Source: Ectothiorhodospiraceae bacterium (GTDB lineage Bacteria > Pseudomonadota > Gammaproteobacteria > Nitrococcales > Aquisalimonadaceae). From it: 33,321 bases of DNA. The stretch is taken from positions 1-33,321 of the forward strand of contig SLSJ01000174.1 in assembly GCA_007130525.1 (NCBI GenBank), written 5' to 3'. The translations under genes were made by a program, and so were the position numbers. Positions 11,027 to 21,096 of the stretch are shown piece by piece. Positions within the stretch are counted from its first letter, which is position 1. Each line of letters starts with the position of its first letter. The notes under the pieces are model-generated. The model had not been told where the DNA came from and made no database searches. It saw only the letters and a program-made list of their open reading frames with translations.

Positions 11027-11872
11027 CTATCCTGCCCGACGGTTTCGGCGCGCTGTGCGCCAGGCGATCCACAGCTTGCGGATCGGTGTGAGTTCCAGGC
11101 CTCGCTCCAGCAAGGGGTAGTCCTCGGCCGCCATCTCCCGGAGCAGGGCGCGGGCGAGGGCGATTCGTACCAGCCCGAAGCGCTGGGCCCGCCGGTCCTC
11201 CGCCGGCAGTGCCTGCTCCGCCTCGCTGAAAAATGCCTCGACGCGCCGCGCCTGTTCTGCGAGTAATTTCCTTGTCGCTGTCGCCGTGCCCCGCTGCAGC
11301 AATTCGTCGGCGCTCAACCCGGCCGCTGCCAGTTCATTCTCGGGAATGTGGCAGCGGCCGCGCTCCGCGTGCGCGCGGACATCCCGCAGCAGGCGAAACA
11401 GGGCCAGCCCCATGCCGAGGTGGTGGCCGAAGCGCACGGTACCGCGGTTTCCGTAGCCGCAGATCTCCACTGACAGGTGCGCCAGTGCGCCGCCGGTGCG
11501 ATGGCAGTATGTCGACAAGCCATCGAAGTCCGGGTAGGAGCCGTATTCCAGGTCCATGGCGCTGCCCTCCACCATGTTCCGGAAGGGTTCGAACGATAGA
11601 TCGTGTCCTTCCATCGCGGTTGACAGCGCCCGGGTTGCCGGGTGCCGGGGCTGCCCGGCAAACGCCCGATCCAGTTCCTCGCGCCACCAATTGAGCTTGA
11701 CCGCGCCCACGGCCGGGTCGGATACCTCCATCGGAACCGCCATGATCTCCGCGAAACAGGCATGGGCGGCGAGCAGGCCGTCTCGTGCCGCCGGCCACGC
11801 GAAGCGCAGGGCATAGTGGAGTTCCGATCCCGGTGGAGCAACCCGGCTGCGGCAGTATTCGAGCGGTTCCAT
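11027..11872 (-). CDS. squalene/phytoene synthase-like protein lacking the first Asp-rich motif
   Basis: About 281 residues with the all-helical trans-isoprenyl-diphosphate synthase fold. Recognisable parts are LHYALRFAWPAAR, the KLNWWREELDRAF helix, MDLEYGSYPDFDGLSTYCHRTGGALAHLS, and LGMGLALFRLLRDVRAHAERGRCHIPENEL. True squalene/phytoene synthases have DxxxD motifs in both helices. Here the first site reads WREELD and the second DVRAHAERGR keeps only its first Asp. This pattern is closer to the non-catalytic NDUFAF6-like branch than to carotenoid or hopanoid enzymes. No crt or hpn genes are nearby. ATG 11872 is chosen from where similarity starts; the ribosome site is weak. Three bases separate it from the SDR gene, so they form a pair. 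Confidence 0.78.
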   Translation of the reverse strand: MEPLEYCRSRVAPPGSELHYALRFAWPAARDGLLAAHACFAEIMAVPMEVSDPAVGAVKLNWWREELDRAFAGQPRHPATRALSTAMEGHDLSFEPFRNMVEGSAMDLEYGSYPDFDGLSTYCHRTGGALAHLSVEICGYGNRGTVRFGHHLGMGLALFRLLRDVRAHAERGRCHIPENELAAAGLSADELLQRGTATATRKLLAEQARRVEAFFSEAEQALPAEDRRAQRFGLVRIALARALLREMAAEDYPLLERGLELTPIRKLWIAWRTARRNRRAG

Positions 11873-11984
11873 GGTTTCGTGGTCCGGGCCCGGTCGCCGA
11901 TGCGGGCGACGAGTGGCGGCATACACTAGTGTCGTGTCTCACAAACATCTTTGCACTCTGCGCGCATCGGTTGCAGGGTCCCGT

Positions 11985-13283
11985 TCAGTCGTCCCGGCCA
12001 TTGCCGTCGTCATCGCCGATCAGCGGCGCCCGTACCCCTTTCTCCAGCGGCTCCATGACGTCAAGCGCCTTGCGCGGTCGCAGGCCCAGTTCGGTGAAAC
12101 GACGTGCGCCCGGCAGAACCTGCCGCTCCAGCGAACCGACAGCCTTGTTGTAGTTGTCCACGCTGCTGCCCAGGCTGCGTCCAAGTTTCTGCAGGTGTGC
12201 GGTGAAGGTGACCACCCGATCGTACAGGGCCTCGCCCAGCGACCGGATCTTTTCGGCGCTTTCGGCCACTGTCTCCTGCTGCCAGCCGAAGGCCACCGCC
12301 CGCAGCAGGGCCACCAGGCTGGTGGGCGTGGCGATGATGACACGCTGGCCGAGGGCGTCCTCCATCAGGGCGCGGTCGCGATCCTGTGCCGCGGCCAGGA
12401 ATTGTTCGCCGGGAATGAACAGCACCACGAAGTCCGGTGTATTGCTGAACTGCTGCCAGTAACTCTTCGAGGCCAGTTCACGAACCCGTTCGCGCACCTT
12501 GCGTGCGTGACGGTCCAGCGCCAGGTCGCGGCTATGGTCATCCACCGCTTCCACTGCCTCCAGGTAGGCGTCCAGGGGCGTCTTGGCATCGATGATCACC
12601 TGCCGGCCGTTGGGCATGCTCACAACCATGTCCGGCCGCTGCACCGCACCCTCCGCCCGGACGCTGGTCTGCTCCTCGAAATCACAGTGTTCGACCATGC
12701 CGGCAAGCTCGGCCAGGCGGCGCAGCGTCATCTCTCCCCAGCGGCCACGGACCTCCGGCCGCCGCAGGGCCTTCACCAGGTTTCGGGTCTCGGCCTGCAG
12801 TTCACCGTGGGCGCGGGCCATGCCCGTCAGGTGGCGTTCCAGGTCGCCATAGGCTTTCTGCCGGTCGCGTTCCATGTGGCGGATCTGTTCCTCGGTCCGC
12901 TTCAGGGCCTCGCCAATGGGCTTCACCAGCGATTCAACCGCCTTCTCGCGCTCGCTCAATTCGGCTTTCGCCTGCAACTGGTGCTGTTGCAGCCGCTCGC
13001 GGGCCAGGCGCAGGAATTCCTCATTGTTGTTGCGCAGCGCTTCCGAAGACAGCGCGCTGAAGCTCTGGGAGAGCTGCTCGCGGGCTTCGGCGAAGGCGGT
13101 CTTGCGTTCCTCCGCGACCCGCCGTTCCGCATCCAGGTCGCTTTGCAGTGCCGCATTCTGCTGCTCCAGTTGGCGGATGCGGCGCAGACCGTGGACATAC
13201 GCCGCCAGCCCGCCGGCGGCGGCTGCGAGAACGGCAACAAGGCCCAGGAGCAGAAACTGGCCGGCGGTCAAGGCTATGTCCAT
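11985..13283 (-). CDS. rmuC: DNA recombination protein RmuC
   Basis: RmuC family protein; in E. coli its loss raises inversion frequency at short inverted repeats. A single N-terminal membrane helix (about residues 4-26, LTAGQFLLLGLVAVLAAAA) anchors it. A long coiled coil (about 30-165, rich in E, R, Q and A) leads to the RmuC nuclease-like domain with RGRWGEMTLRRLAELAGM, VIIDAKTPLDAYLEA, DFVVLFIPGEQFL and IIATPTSLVALLRAVAFGWQQE. ATG 13283 has AGGA five bases upstream; an ATG at 13295 is the other option. About 432 aa. It lies between the HAD phosphatase and the squalene-synthase-like gene on the same strand. Confidence 0.93.
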   Translation of the reverse strand: MDIALTAGQFLLLGLVAVLAAAAGGLAAYVHGLRRIRQLEQQNAALQSDLDAERRVAEERKTAFAEAREQLSQSFSALSSEALRNNNEEFLRLARERLQQHQLQAKAELSEREKAVESLVKPIGEALKRTEEQIRHMERDRQKAYGDLERHLTGMARAHGELQAETRNLVKALRRPEVRGRWGEMTLRRLAELAGMVEHCDFEEQTSVRAEGAVQRPDMVVSMPNGRQVIIDAKTPLDAYLEAVEAVDDHSRDLALDRHARKVRERVRELASKSYWQQFSNTPDFVVLFIPGEQFLAAAQDRDRALMEDALGQRVIIATPTSLVALLRAVAFGWQQETVAESAEKIRSLGEALYDRVVTFTAHLQKLGRSLGSSVDNYNKAVGSLERQVLPGARRFTELGLRPRKALDVMEPLEKGVRAPLIGDDDGNGRDD

Positions 13284-13319
13284 GTTGATCCTCATGCACT
13301 CCAACGGGACGGCTGTCGG

Positions 13320-14060
13320 TCAGTATTTCCGGGCCACCGTATACATGTCCCGGTCCAGCCAGGCCAGCAGGTCCAGCGGATCAGCCAGGAGGCCGTCGGC
13401 CCCCCAGTCGGCGGGGTGGTCGCCGGCACCGATGTAACCGAACAGCGCTGCCAGCGTGCCGGTGCCTGCAGCATGGCCGGCAATGACATCGCGGCGGTCG
13501 TCGCCCACCATCAGGGTACGTCCCGGCTCGATTCCCAACAGGCGGCATGCATGGAGCAGTGGTGTGGGGTGCGGCTTGCTGTGGCCGAGGGTGTCGCCGC
13601 AGACGATACAGCCGGGTCGCCCGGCGAGACCCAGTTCCCGGAGCAACGGCACGGTCAGCCAGGCCGGCTTGTTGGTCACCACCGCCCATGCCAGCCCGCG
13701 CCGCTCGATGGCGTCCAGCACTTCCGGAATACCTTCGAAGGGCCTGGTGCAGCGGCTGAGTCTGTTCTCGTAAAGGCCCAGGAAGCGCTTCTGCAGTGCC
13801 TCGATGCGCGGTTCGCCGACAGCCAGGTGGAATGCGTGGCGTACAATGCCGACGCTGCCCTGGGAAACCACGGGCAGTAGACTGGCCGCCGGCGGCGGCG
13901 TAATACCCTGCTCGCGAAGCAGTTCCTCGGCACAGCCAATCAGATCCGGCGCGGTATCCAGCAGGGTGCCGTCCAGATCGAACAGTATCGCCGCCGGTTT
14001 GCGTCCGGTCTCGCCTGGCCGCGGTGCGGGGGCGGTATCAGCTCCGGTCGTCGGGGTCAT
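13320..14060 (-). CDS. HAD phosphatase, Gph/MupP type
   Basis: A 246-residue HAD hydrolase. Motif I is [10 protein letters not shown] (nucleophile Asp28, Asp30), motif II is VVTNKP, motif III lies in GHSKPHP, and motif IV is VGDDRRDV. The closing [16 protein letters not shown] segment is typical of the group holding both phosphoglycolate phosphatase and MupP. It sits directly after ubiG and precedes (with two genes between) a YciK-type SDR, the position of MupP, the N-acetylmuramic acid 6-phosphate phosphatase of cell-wall recycling in Pseudomonas (PA3172). Either product is possible; synteny favours MupP. The ATG at 14060 overlaps the end of ubiG by 23 bases. The ~20 residues before the fold are Pro/Thr/Gly rich. 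Confidence 0.88.
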   Translation of the reverse strand: MTPTTGADTAPAPRPGETGRKPAAILFDLDGTLLDTAPDLIGCAEELLREQGITPPPAASLLPVVSQGSVGIVRHAFHLAVGEPRIEALQKRFLGLYENRLSRCTRPFEGIPEVLDAIERRGLAWAVVTNKPAWLTVPLLRELGLAGRPGCIVCGDTLGHSKPHPTPLLHACRLLGIEPGRTLMVGDDRRDVIAGHAAGTGTLAALFGYIGAGDHPADWGADGLLADPLDLLAWLDRDMYTVARKY

Positions 14061-14772
14061 GGGCGTCGGCTTTCCGGTAGCAGGCAAGGTAGTTCACCGA
14101 AACATCGCGGCCCAGTGAATACTGTCGTGTGATCGGGTTGTACTGCATTCCGCGCAGGGCAATCAGCGCCAGATCGCCGGCACGTGCCCAGCCGTCCAGT
14201 TCAGAGGGGCGGATGAAGCGGGCGAAATCGTGGGTGCCCCGCGGCAGCATCCCGAGAATGTATTCGGCGGCCACTATCGCCAGCGCATAGGCTTTCGGAT
14301 TACGGTTCAGTGTCGAGAAAAAGGCGTGGCCACCGGGTCGGAGCAGGCGACTGCAGGCATTGACCACCGATGCGGGGTCCGGGACATGCTCCAGCATCTC
14401 CATGCAGGTGACCACATCGAACTGGCCGGGCATCTGGTCTGCCAGCGACTCCACGGACTGGTGCCGGTAATCGATCTCGACGCCGCTCTCAAGCGCATGC
14501 AGCCGGGCCACGTCCAGCGCCGACCGGCCCAAGTCCAGCCCCGTGGTCCTCGCCCCCTCCAGTGCCAGGCTCTCCGCCAGGATGCCGCCACCGCAGCCGA
14601 CGTCCACGGCGCGTGCGCCCTTCAGGTCCACGTGCTCGAGGATGAAGCCCAGGCGCAGGGGATTGATGTCGTGCAAGGGTTTGAACTCGCTGTCCGGATC
14701 CCACCAGCGGCTGGCGGACTGCTCGAACTTGTCGATTTCCGAGGGGCTGACATTGTCCGGTTCTTGGCTCAT
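14038..14772 (-). CDS. ubiG: ubiquinone biosynthesis O-methyltransferase
   Basis: SAM-dependent enzyme that carries out both O-methylations in ubiquinone synthesis; peripheral at the inner membrane. The SAM-binding motif DVGCGGG is at residues 57-63. The family marks [59 protein letters not shown] and [14 protein letters not shown] are all present. Length 244 aa is normal. Upstream is mtaD, downstream the HAD phosphatase starts inside its last codons. MtaD and MtnA nearby also touch SAM metabolism, but this order is conserved widely and need not be functional. Confidence 0.97.
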   Translation of the reverse strand: MSQEPDNVSPSEIDKFEQSASRWWDPDSEFKPLHDINPLRLGFILEHVDLKGARAVDVGCGGGILAESLALEGARTTGLDLGRSALDVARLHALESGVEIDYRHQSVESLADQMPGQFDVVTCMEMLEHVPDPASVVNACSRLLRPGGHAFFSTLNRNPKAYALAIVAAEYILGMLPRGTHDFARFIRPSELDGWARAGDLALIALRGMQYNPITRQYSLGRDVSVNYLACYRKADAHDPDDRS

Positions 14773-14839
14773 GGCGTTCTCTGTCCAGCGAATCCTGTTG
14801 GTTCCTCGTTTCCGCCGCTCCCGCGGTGGCGTGTCCACC

Positions 14840-16159
14840 TCAGGCCTGTGCGCGCAGCCGTTCCTGCCAGATTCCCATCCTGTCAAGCACGGCGCCGATG
14901 TTGATGGTTGTAAGCGCGCGCTCGCGAAGCAGCTGCCGACCGGCGACCCAGACATCGGTGACCTGCTCCCGGTTGGCCACATAGACCAGCTGCGAGATGG
15001 GATGGTATAGGGGTTCGGCGTCAACGCCGGTGAGCCGGATGGCCGTCAGGTCGGCGAACTTGCCGGGCACAAGTGATCCCACGGACTCGTCCAGGCCCAG
15101 GGCACGGGCGCCGTTCAGGGTGGCCATCGTAAGCGCACGGGCGGCCGGCAGCGCCGAGGCGTCGCCGGCGACGCCCTTGGCCAGCAGGGCGGCAGTGCGC
15201 ATCTCGCCGAACATGTCCAGGTCGTTGTTGCTGGCGGCGCCATCGGTGCCCAGCGCCACGTTGATGCCTGCGTCAAGCAGGCGCTGCACCGGGCAGAATC
15301 CGCTCGCCAGCTTGAGGTTGGATTCCGGGCAGTGCACGACGTTCGCGTTGGCCGCGGCAACCAGCGAGATCTCTCTGTCGGTGAGGTGAATCATGTGCAC
15401 GGCGATCAGCGATGGATTGACCAGGCCGGCCTCGTGCAGGCGTTGCAGCGGCCGGGCGCCACTTTGCCGCTGCGCGTCTTCCACTTCGAAGGCGGTTTCG
15501 TGGACGTGCATGTGGACCGGGGCATCCAGTTCGCCGGCCAGCACCGCAATGCGCTCCAGGGCGTCGTCGCCCACCGTATAGGGGGCGTGGGGCGCGAATG
15601 CCGTGGTGATCAGCGGATCGCCGCGAAGAGAGTCGCGCAGCGCCAGGCCCTTTTCCACGTATTCGTGGGGTCCGGAGGCATAGGCGCTGGGGAAATCGAT
15701 GACGATCATGCCCATGCAGGCACGTATGCCGGCCTGGCTCGCCACACGCGCCGCCACCTCGGGAAAGAAATACATGTCGTTGAAGCAGGTGACACCACCG
15801 GAAACCATTTCGGCGCAGGCGGACTGTACGCCGTCATGAACGAACTCCGGCCCCACATGCTCCTGTTCGGCGGGCCAGATATGTTCCTGAAGCCAGGTCA
15901 TCAGCGGCAGGTCGTCCGCCAGCCCGCGCATCAGGTTCATGGCCGCATGGGTATGGGCGTTGATGAGGCCGGGGATGAGGGCATGCTCGGACAATTCGGC
16001 GTGACTGGCCGCCTCGAACCGACGCGCGGCGTCGGCGGTCGGCAATACACCGACGATGCGTCCGTCCCGTACCGCGACGCTGTGGTGTTCGAGTACCAGT
16101 TCCTCCGGCTCGACCGGAATGACCCAGCGGGCGTCGATCAGGGTGTCGATCTGTTCCAT
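14840..16159 (-). CDS. mtaD: 5-methylthioadenosine/S-adenosylhomocysteine deaminase
   Basis: Amidohydrolase-superfamily deaminase acting on methylthioadenosine, S-adenosylhomocysteine or related adenosines. Metal ligands are visible in NAHTHAAM (His69, His71), HMHVHE, the VHMIHL segment and [18 protein letters not shown] and the TCFNDMYFF segment are typical of the MtaD/TRZ-ATZ group. Length 439 aa. It is divergent from mtnA, which encodes another methylthioadenosine-related enzyme, an arrangement known from Pseudomonas (PA3170/PA3169). In that organism deamination gives methylthioinosine, later cleaved by a phosphorylase; no such gene is in the window. The ATG has GAGGA about ten bases upstream. 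Confidence 0.93.
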   Translation of the reverse strand: MEQIDTLIDARWVIPVEPEELVLEHHSVAVRDGRIVGVLPTADAARRFEAASHAELSEHALIPGLINAHTHAAMNLMRGLADDLPLMTWLQEHIWPAEQEHVGPEFVHDGVQSACAEMVSGGVTCFNDMYFFPEVAARVASQAGIRACMGMIVIDFPSAYASGPHEYVEKGLALRDSLRGDPLITTAFAPHAPYTVGDDALERIAVLAGELDAPVHMHVHETAFEVEDAQRQSGARPLQRLHEAGLVNPSLIAVHMIHLTDREISLVAAANANVVHCPESNLKLASGFCPVQRLLDAGINVALGTDGAASNNDLDMFGEMRTAALLAKGVAGDASALPAARALTMATLNGARALGLDESVGSLVPGKFADLTAIRLTGVDAEPLYHPISQLVYVANREQVTDVWVAGRQLLRERALTTINIGAVLDRMGIWQERLRAQA

Positions 16160-16230
16160 GCCTGTGATGTCCTCGTGCGGCTATGGTGCGCGGGGCCGCA
16201 GTATAACCCGGGAGCCTGACGGGCGGCCGC

Positions 16231-16258
16231 TTGTCGGGACCCGTGGCTATGCGACAAT
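16231..16258 (+). promoter_or_regulatory. candidate promoter for mtnA
   Basis: TTGTCG (16231-16236) and GACAAT (16253-16258) are spaced by 16 bases, each matching four of six sigma-70 positions, about 70 bases before the mtnA ATG. On the opposite strand, TATACT-like sequence near 16200-16205 could serve mtaD. Both are weak by sequence, but the 167-base divergent gap must hold promoters for both genes. Confidence 0.35.
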
Positions 16259-16326
16259 GTGATCTTACCGGATCGCCCGTTCCACCCACCGGCCGCGGTC
16301 CGCGTTGGCGCTCCTTCGGAGGATAC

Positions 16327-17388
16327 ATGCAGGTCCACGATAGCATTCGTCCCGTCCGCTGGACCTCGGACCATCTCCAGGTGCTGGATCAGCGCCGGCT
16401 TCCGAACCGGGAACGCTGGCTGCAGTGCCATCACTGCGATGCCGTGGTCGGGGCCATACGGGACATGGCGGTTCGCGGAGCCCCTGCAATCGGGATTACC
16501 GCGGCGTATGGCGTGGTGCTCGCCGCCCGGGCGCTGAAGGCTCCGGAGAATCCGCTGCAGGAGCTTGGTCCGGCCCTGGAAGCCCTGGCTGCTGCCCGGC
16601 CGACGGCTGTGAACCTGGCCTGGGCGCTGGCACGAATGCGCGGGCGGCTGACTGTGTTGGGGCGGGATCCGTATGCCGGGCTGCTGGCCGAGGCTCACGC
16701 CATCGCCGAGGAGGACATCGCCGGCAATCGGAAGATGGGGGCGCTCGGGGCGGCATACATCGAGCCCGGTTCGGCCGTGCTCACGCATTGCAATACCGGC
16801 TCGCTGGCCACCGGAGGTTTCGGCACGGCGCTGGGCGTCATCCGCCAGGCCTACGCCGATGGCCGCCTTGGCCAGGTATACGCGGGCGAGACGCGACCCT
16901 GGCTACAGGGTGCGCGACTGACTGCCTGGGAACTGGTGAGGGACGCCATCCCGGTGACCCTGATCGCCGACGGAGCCGCGGGCCTGCTCATGCAGCAGGG
17001 TGCGGTCCAGTGGGTGATAGTCGGGGCCGACCGTGTCGCCGCGAACGGCGATGTCGCCAACAAGATCGGAACCTACGGCCTGGCGCGGCTCGCCCGCGCC
17101 CACGGAGTGCGTTTCATGGTGGTTGCGCCGGCCTCCACCGTGGACATGGACTTGCCCGACGGCAGCCGCATCCCCATCGAGCACCGCCCCGTGGAAGAGC
17201 TGCTCGGCGTTGCCGGGCATCGTGTGGCCGCGGCCGGCGCGCTTGGTTGGAATCCGGTGTTTGACATCACCCCGGCGGAGCTGGTGGACGTGCTGGTGAC
17301 GGATCACGGTGTTCTGGAAAGGCCCGCACGCGCATCCATGACAGGCTTGTTCGGGGCGGTCGGAGGGACAGCCGGCAGTGCATGTTGA
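16327..17388 (+). CDS. mtnA: methylthioribose-1-phosphate isomerase
   Basis: Isomerises 5-methylthioribose-1-phosphate to methylthioribulose-1-phosphate in methionine salvage. The eIF2B-alpha-like fold shows [15 protein letters not shown] near the start. The catalytic Cys155 is in [10 protein letters not shown] and Asp235 in [10 protein letters not shown], matching Cys160 and Asp240 of the Bacillus subtilis enzyme. Length 353 aa. The ATG at 16327 has an excellent ribosome site (GGAGG, four bases upstream), so the longer upstream frame is not used. The DUF3301 gene starts inside its last codons. The rest of the methionine salvage pathway is not in the window. Confidence 0.96.
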   Translation: MQVHDSIRPVRWTSDHLQVLDQRRLPNRERWLQCHHCDAVVGAIRDMAVRGAPAIGITAAYGVVLAARALKAPENPLQELGPALEALAAARPTAVNLAWALARMRGRLTVLGRDPYAGLLAEAHAIAEEDIAGNRKMGALGAAYIEPGSAVLTHCNTGSLATGGFGTALGVIRQAYADGRLGQVYAGETRPWLQGARLTAWELVRDAIPVTLIADGAAGLLMQQGAVQWVIVGADRVAANGDVANKIGTYGLARLARAHGVRFMVVAPASTVDMDLPDGSRIPIEHRPVEELLGVAGHRVAAAGALGWNPVFDITPAELVDVLVTDHGVLERPARASMTGLFGAVGGTAGSAC

Positions 17389-17731
17389 ACAGTCGGTGAT
17401 TCTGGGTGCGCTGATGCTCGGACTGGTGATCCTGGCCTGGCGGTCATCCATGGGTGCGGTGGAACGCGCACGTCTGGCGGGACGCCGCGCCTGCCGGCAG
17501 GCGGACGTGCAGTTTCTCGATGACAGCATGGTGTGTCGGCGCCTGCGTCTGCGCAGACCGCCCGGCGAGTTTCCGGAACTTGAGCGGCTTTACCTGTTCG
17601 AATTCGCTACCCGGGGTGACCGTCGCTATCGTGGCAGCGTGCTGGTGCGTGGCCGTCGGCCTCCGCGGGTTGAGATGGAGGCATTCGAGCCGATCGAGGA
17701 GATTGTCGGCCGGCAACCCAGAGATTCTTAG
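17378..17731 (+). CDS. DUF3301 domain protein, membrane-anchored
   Basis: A 117-residue protein with one N-terminal hydrophobic segment (about residues 6-21, [16 protein letters not shown]) and a basic cytoplasmic part. [32 protein letters not shown] and the later [20 protein letters not shown] fit the DUF3301 family of gammaproteobacteria, of unknown function. The start is GTG at 17378, overlapping the mtnA stop by 11 bases, with GGAGGG ten bases upstream. It is followed after 20 bases by the cyclophilin gene. Coupling to mtnA looks translational only; I see no functional link. Confidence 0.85.
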   Translation: MHVEQSVILGALMLGLVILAWRSSMGAVERARLAGRRACRQADVQFLDDSMVCRRLRLRRPPGEFPELERLYLFEFATRGDRRYRGSVLVRGRRPPRVEMEAFEPIEEIVGRQPRDS

Positions 17732-17751
17732 ACAGGCCCGAGGAGAAATGC

Positions 17752-18342
17752 ATGAATATGTTGATGCGCTTGGTTACGGTACTGGGCATGGTGTTGGCCG
17801 TGACCGGCACCCAGGCCGGGCAGGCCGTGGCCGAAACCGGTGACGAGGGAGACAGACCGATGGTGGTATTCGAGACCAGTCAGGGTTCCATAACCCTGGA
17901 GTTGTTCGCCGAGGAGGCCCCCGTGACCGTCGAGAATTTTCTCGAGTATGTGGATGACGGCTTTTACGACGGCACGATCTTTCATCGCGTGATTCCCGGC
18001 TTCGTGATTCAGGGTGGCGGATTCACGGAGGACATGCAGCAGAAGGACACCCGCGATCCGATACGCAACGAGGCCGACAACGGCCTCAAGAACGAACGCG
18101 GCACGTTGTCAATGGCACGCACGCAGGAGGTGAACAGCGCCACCTCCCAGTTTTTCATCAACCTCAATGACAATGCCTTCCTGGATCACGGCAGCCGCGA
18201 TTTCGGCTACGCCGTGTTCGCCAGGGTGACCGAGGGCATGGACGTGGTGGACCGTATCGCCCGGGTGGAAACCGGCCACCATGGCATGCATCAGGACGTG
18301 CCCACGGAACCGATCGTGGTCGAACGGGCCCGTCGCAAGTAG
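17752..18342 (+). CDS. periplasmic peptidyl-prolyl cis-trans isomerase, cyclophilin type
   Basis: A cyclophilin of 196 residues with a Sec signal peptide (hydrophobic residues 6-19, likely cut after AVA at 25-27), so a PpiA-like periplasmic enzyme assisting protein folding. The catalytic core is clear: [15 protein letters not shown] with the Arg-Phe pair, [22 protein letters not shown], and [17 protein letters not shown]. The start ATG at 17752 has AGGAG six bases upstream. In proteobacteria the short PpiB form lacks the signal; this one has it. It lies 20 bases after the DUF3301 gene and 143 before gyrA. Confidence 0.94.
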   Translation: MNMLMRLVTVLGMVLAVTGTQAGQAVAETGDEGDRPMVVFETSQGSITLELFAEEAPVTVENFLEYVDDGFYDGTIFHRVIPGFVIQGGGFTEDMQQKDTRDPIRNEADNGLKNERGTLSMARTQEVNSATSQFFINLNDNAFLDHGSRDFGYAVFARVTEGMDVVDRIARVETGHHGMHQDVPTEPIVVERARRK

Positions 18343-18397
18343 CCGCCCATCGGGCATCCGGGCGCCGTCCGCGAAATCGCCGCGGGCGGCGCAGTTA

Positions 18398-18406
18398 TGC
18401 TATCAT
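18398..18406 (+). promoter_or_regulatory. candidate extended -10 promoter for gyrA
   Basis: TGCTATCAT is a TGn extended element joined to TATCAT, five of six to the -10 consensus. It lies 80 bases before the gyrA ATG in a 143-base gap. No -35 match is needed for extended -10 promoters. The T-run that follows (18412-18417) would be in the early transcript. Gyrase promoters in other bacteria respond to supercoiling; nothing here tests that. Confidence 0.4.
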
Positions 18407-18485
18407 CCGCTGTTTTTCGGGGGACCGCTCCACCGGCCGGTGCGAGCGTTCGGGGGTCTGTTCCACCACTAGCTGAGTACCGTCG

Positions 18486-21059
18486 ATGGCGAACGTCGCG
18501 AAAGAGATTCTGCCGGTCAATCTTGAAGACGAGATGAGGCAGTCGTACCTCGATTACGCCATGAGCGTGATCGTGGGCCGGGCGCTGCCCGATGTCAGGG
18601 ACGGGCTGAAGCCGGTGCACCGGCGCGTGCTCCATGCCATGCGGGAACTCGGCAACGACTGGAACAAGGCCTACAAGAAGTCCGCGCGCGTGGTGGGTGA
18701 CGTCATCGGCAAGTACCATCCCCACGGCGATGCCGCGGTCTACGACACCATTGTGCGCATGGCCCAGCCATTCGCCATGCGGTACATGCTGGTGGACGGA
18801 CAGGGCAACTTCGGCTCCGTGGACGGCGATGCCGCGGCGGCGATGCGGTATACCGAGGTGCGCATGGCGCGCATCGCGCATGAGCTGCTGGCCGACATCG
18901 AGAAGGAGACGGTCGATTTCCTGGACAACTACGACGGCAGCGAGCGCGAGCCTTCCGTACTGCCGGCTCGCATGCCCAACCTGCTGATCAACGGCGGCTC
19001 CGGCATCGCCGTGGGCATGGCTACCAACATTCCGCCGCACAACCTCACGGAAGTGGTCAGCGCCTGCATTGCGCTGATCGACAACGACGACCTGACCGTG
19101 GAAGAACTGATCGAGTACATACCCGGTCCGGATCTGCCCACAGCCGCCATCGTCAACGGTACCGCGGGCATCCACGAGGCTTACCGGACCGGTCGCGGCC
19201 GACTGCTGATGCGCGCCCGCACGCATATCGAGGATGACGAGCGTAGCGGCAAGCAGTCCATCATCGTCACCGAACTGCCGTACCAGGTGAACAAGGCGCG
19301 TTTGCTCGAGAAAATTGCCGAACTGGTCAAGGAAAAGCGTATCGAGGGCATCACCGAGCTGCGTGACGAGTCCGACAAGGACGGCATGCGCATGGTCATC
19401 GAGCTGCGTCGTGGCGAAGTCGCCGAGGTGGTGCTCAACAATCTCTTCCAGCACACGCAGATGCAGACCGTCTTCGGCATCAACATGGTGGCGCTGGTGG
19501 ACGGTCAGCCGCGGCTGCTCAACCTGCGCGAGATTCTCGTCGCTTTCCTCCGCCACCGCCGCGAGGTGGTCACCCGGCGTACCGTGTTCGACCTGCGCAA
19601 GGCCCGGGAACGGGCGCATGTGCTTGAAGGACTGGCCATTGCCCTGGCCAACATTGACGAGGTGATCGCGCTGATCAAGGCCTCGCCCGGTCCGGCCGAG
19701 GCGCGCGACGCGCTGGTCAGCCGCGCCTGGCAGCCCGGTGTGGTTACCGACATGCTGGAGCGGGCCGGTGCCGGCGCCTCCCGGCCCGAGGGCCTGGAGG
19801 CCCGCTTCGGGCTTGCCGACGATGGTTACCACCTGAGTGAGGCCCAGGCCCAGGCTATCCTCGATCTGCGCCTGCACCGGCTTACCGGCCTGGAACAGGA
19901 CAAGATACTCGATGAGTTTCGCACCTTGCTGGATCGGATCGCCGATCTGATCGAGGTGCTCGACAGCACCGAGCGCCTGATGCAGGTGATCCGAGAGGAA
20001 CTGGAAGCACTGCGCGACCAGTTCGGTGATGCCCGCCGTTCGGAGATCGTCCGGGAGCAGATCGACCTGACCATGGAAGACCTGATCACGCCCGAAGAGG
20101 TCGTGGTCACCCTTTCGCACCATGGTTATGCCAAGTACCAGCAGCTTGATACCTACCAGGCGCAGCGTCGTGGCGGCCGAGGCAAGAGCGCCACCGCCAT
20201 GAAGGACGAGGATTTCGTCGATCAGCTCTGGGTTGCCAACACCCATGACACGCTGTTGTGTTTCTCCAGTCGTGGCAAGTGCTACTGGCTCAAGGTCTAC
20301 GAACTCCCGCTGGGCAGCCGGGCGTCGCGCGGCAAGCCCATCGTCAACCTGTTGCCGCTGGAGAACGACGAACGCATCAACGCCGTGTTGCCCGTGCGCG
20401 AATTCGATGACGACCATTTCGTGTTCATGGCCACCCGCAACGGTACCGTCAAGAAGACGCCGCTTTCCCATTTCTCGCGACCGCGCTCCACGGGTATCAT
20501 CGCGCTGGACCTGCGCGACGACGATCACCTGATCAATGTCGGAATCACCGACGGCAGCCGCGAGGTGATGCTGCTCAGCGATGCGGGCAAGGCCATTCGT
20601 TTCCGTGAAACCGAAGTGCGGCCGATGGGGCGTGTCGCCGCGGGGGTGCGCGGCATGCGCCTGGGGCCCGGACAGCAGGTGATCGCCCTGCTGATCCTGG
20701 GGGAAGGCGACATTCTCACCGCCACCGAGCGCGGTTTCGGCAAGCGCACGCCGCTGGCCGACTATCCACTGCGGGGGCGCGGCGGCATGGGTGTGATTTC
20801 CATTCGCACCAGTGCCCGCAACGGCGCCGTGGTGGCCGCCGAGCAGGTTTTGGAGAACGACGAGATCATGCTCATCACCCGCAAGGGCACCTTGATCCGG
20901 ACGCCCGTGGCCGGGATTTCCGTGGTGGGGCGGAACACCCAGGGCGTGAAGCTGATCGCGCTGGCGGCCGACGAACCGCTGGTGGGGGTCCAGAGGATCG
21001 AGCAACTCAATGGTGATGACGAGCCGGCGGCTGTCGACGAGGTTCCCGGCGACAGCTGA
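18486..21059 (+). CDS. gyrA: DNA gyrase subunit A
   Basis: Breakage-reunion subunit of gyrase, which introduces negative supercoils with GyrB. The active Tyr122 is in [15 protein letters not shown], and numbering follows E. coli exactly up to there. The quinolone-determining region reads [11 protein letters not shown]: position 83 is Ala rather than the Ser of E. coli, while Asp87 is kept. The C-terminal domain has the GyrA box QRRGGRG, which separates it from ParC. Length 857 aa against 875 in E. coli, with a shorter acidic tail. Start ATG 18486 has only a weak ribosome site, but the N-terminus matches the family. serC follows 37 bases later. Confidence 0.98.
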   Translation: MANVAKEILPVNLEDEMRQSYLDYAMSVIVGRALPDVRDGLKPVHRRVLHAMRELGNDWNKAYKKSARVVGDVIGKYHPHGDAAVYDTIVRMAQPFAMRYMLVDGQGNFGSVDGDAAAAMRYTEVRMARIAHELLADIEKETVDFLDNYDGSEREPSVLPARMPNLLINGGSGIAVGMATNIPPHNLTEVVSACIALIDNDDLTVEELIEYIPGPDLPTAAIVNGTAGIHEAYRTGRGRLLMRARTHIEDDERSGKQSIIVTELPYQVNKARLLEKIAELVKEKRIEGITELRDESDKDGMRMVIELRRGEVAEVVLNNLFQHTQMQTVFGINMVALVDGQPRLLNLREILVAFLRHRREVVTRRTVFDLRKARERAHVLEGLAIALANIDEVIALIKASPGPAEARDALVSRAWQPGVVTDMLERAGAGASRPEGLEARFGLADDGYHLSEAQAQAILDLRLHRLTGLEQDKILDEFRTLLDRIADLIEVLDSTERLMQVIREELEALRDQFGDARRSEIVREQIDLTMEDLITPEEVVVTLSHHGYAKYQQLDTYQAQRRGGRGKSATAMKDEDFVDQLWVANTHDTLLCFSSRGKCYWLKVYELPLGSRASRGKPIVNLLPLENDERINAVLPVREFDDDHFVFMATRNGTVKKTPLSHFSRPRSTGIIALDLRDDDHLINVGITDGSREVMLLSDAGKAIRFRETEVRPMGRVAAGVRGMRLGPGQQVIALLILGEGDILTATERGFGKRTPLADYPLRGRGGMGVISIRTSARNGAVVAAEQVLENDEIMLITRKGTLIRTPVAGISVVGRNTQGVKLIALAADEPLVGVQRIEQLNGDDEPAAVDEVPGDS

Positions 21060-21096
21060 GCCGCCATACTCTTTATTCATATCCCGGGAGTGCCAG

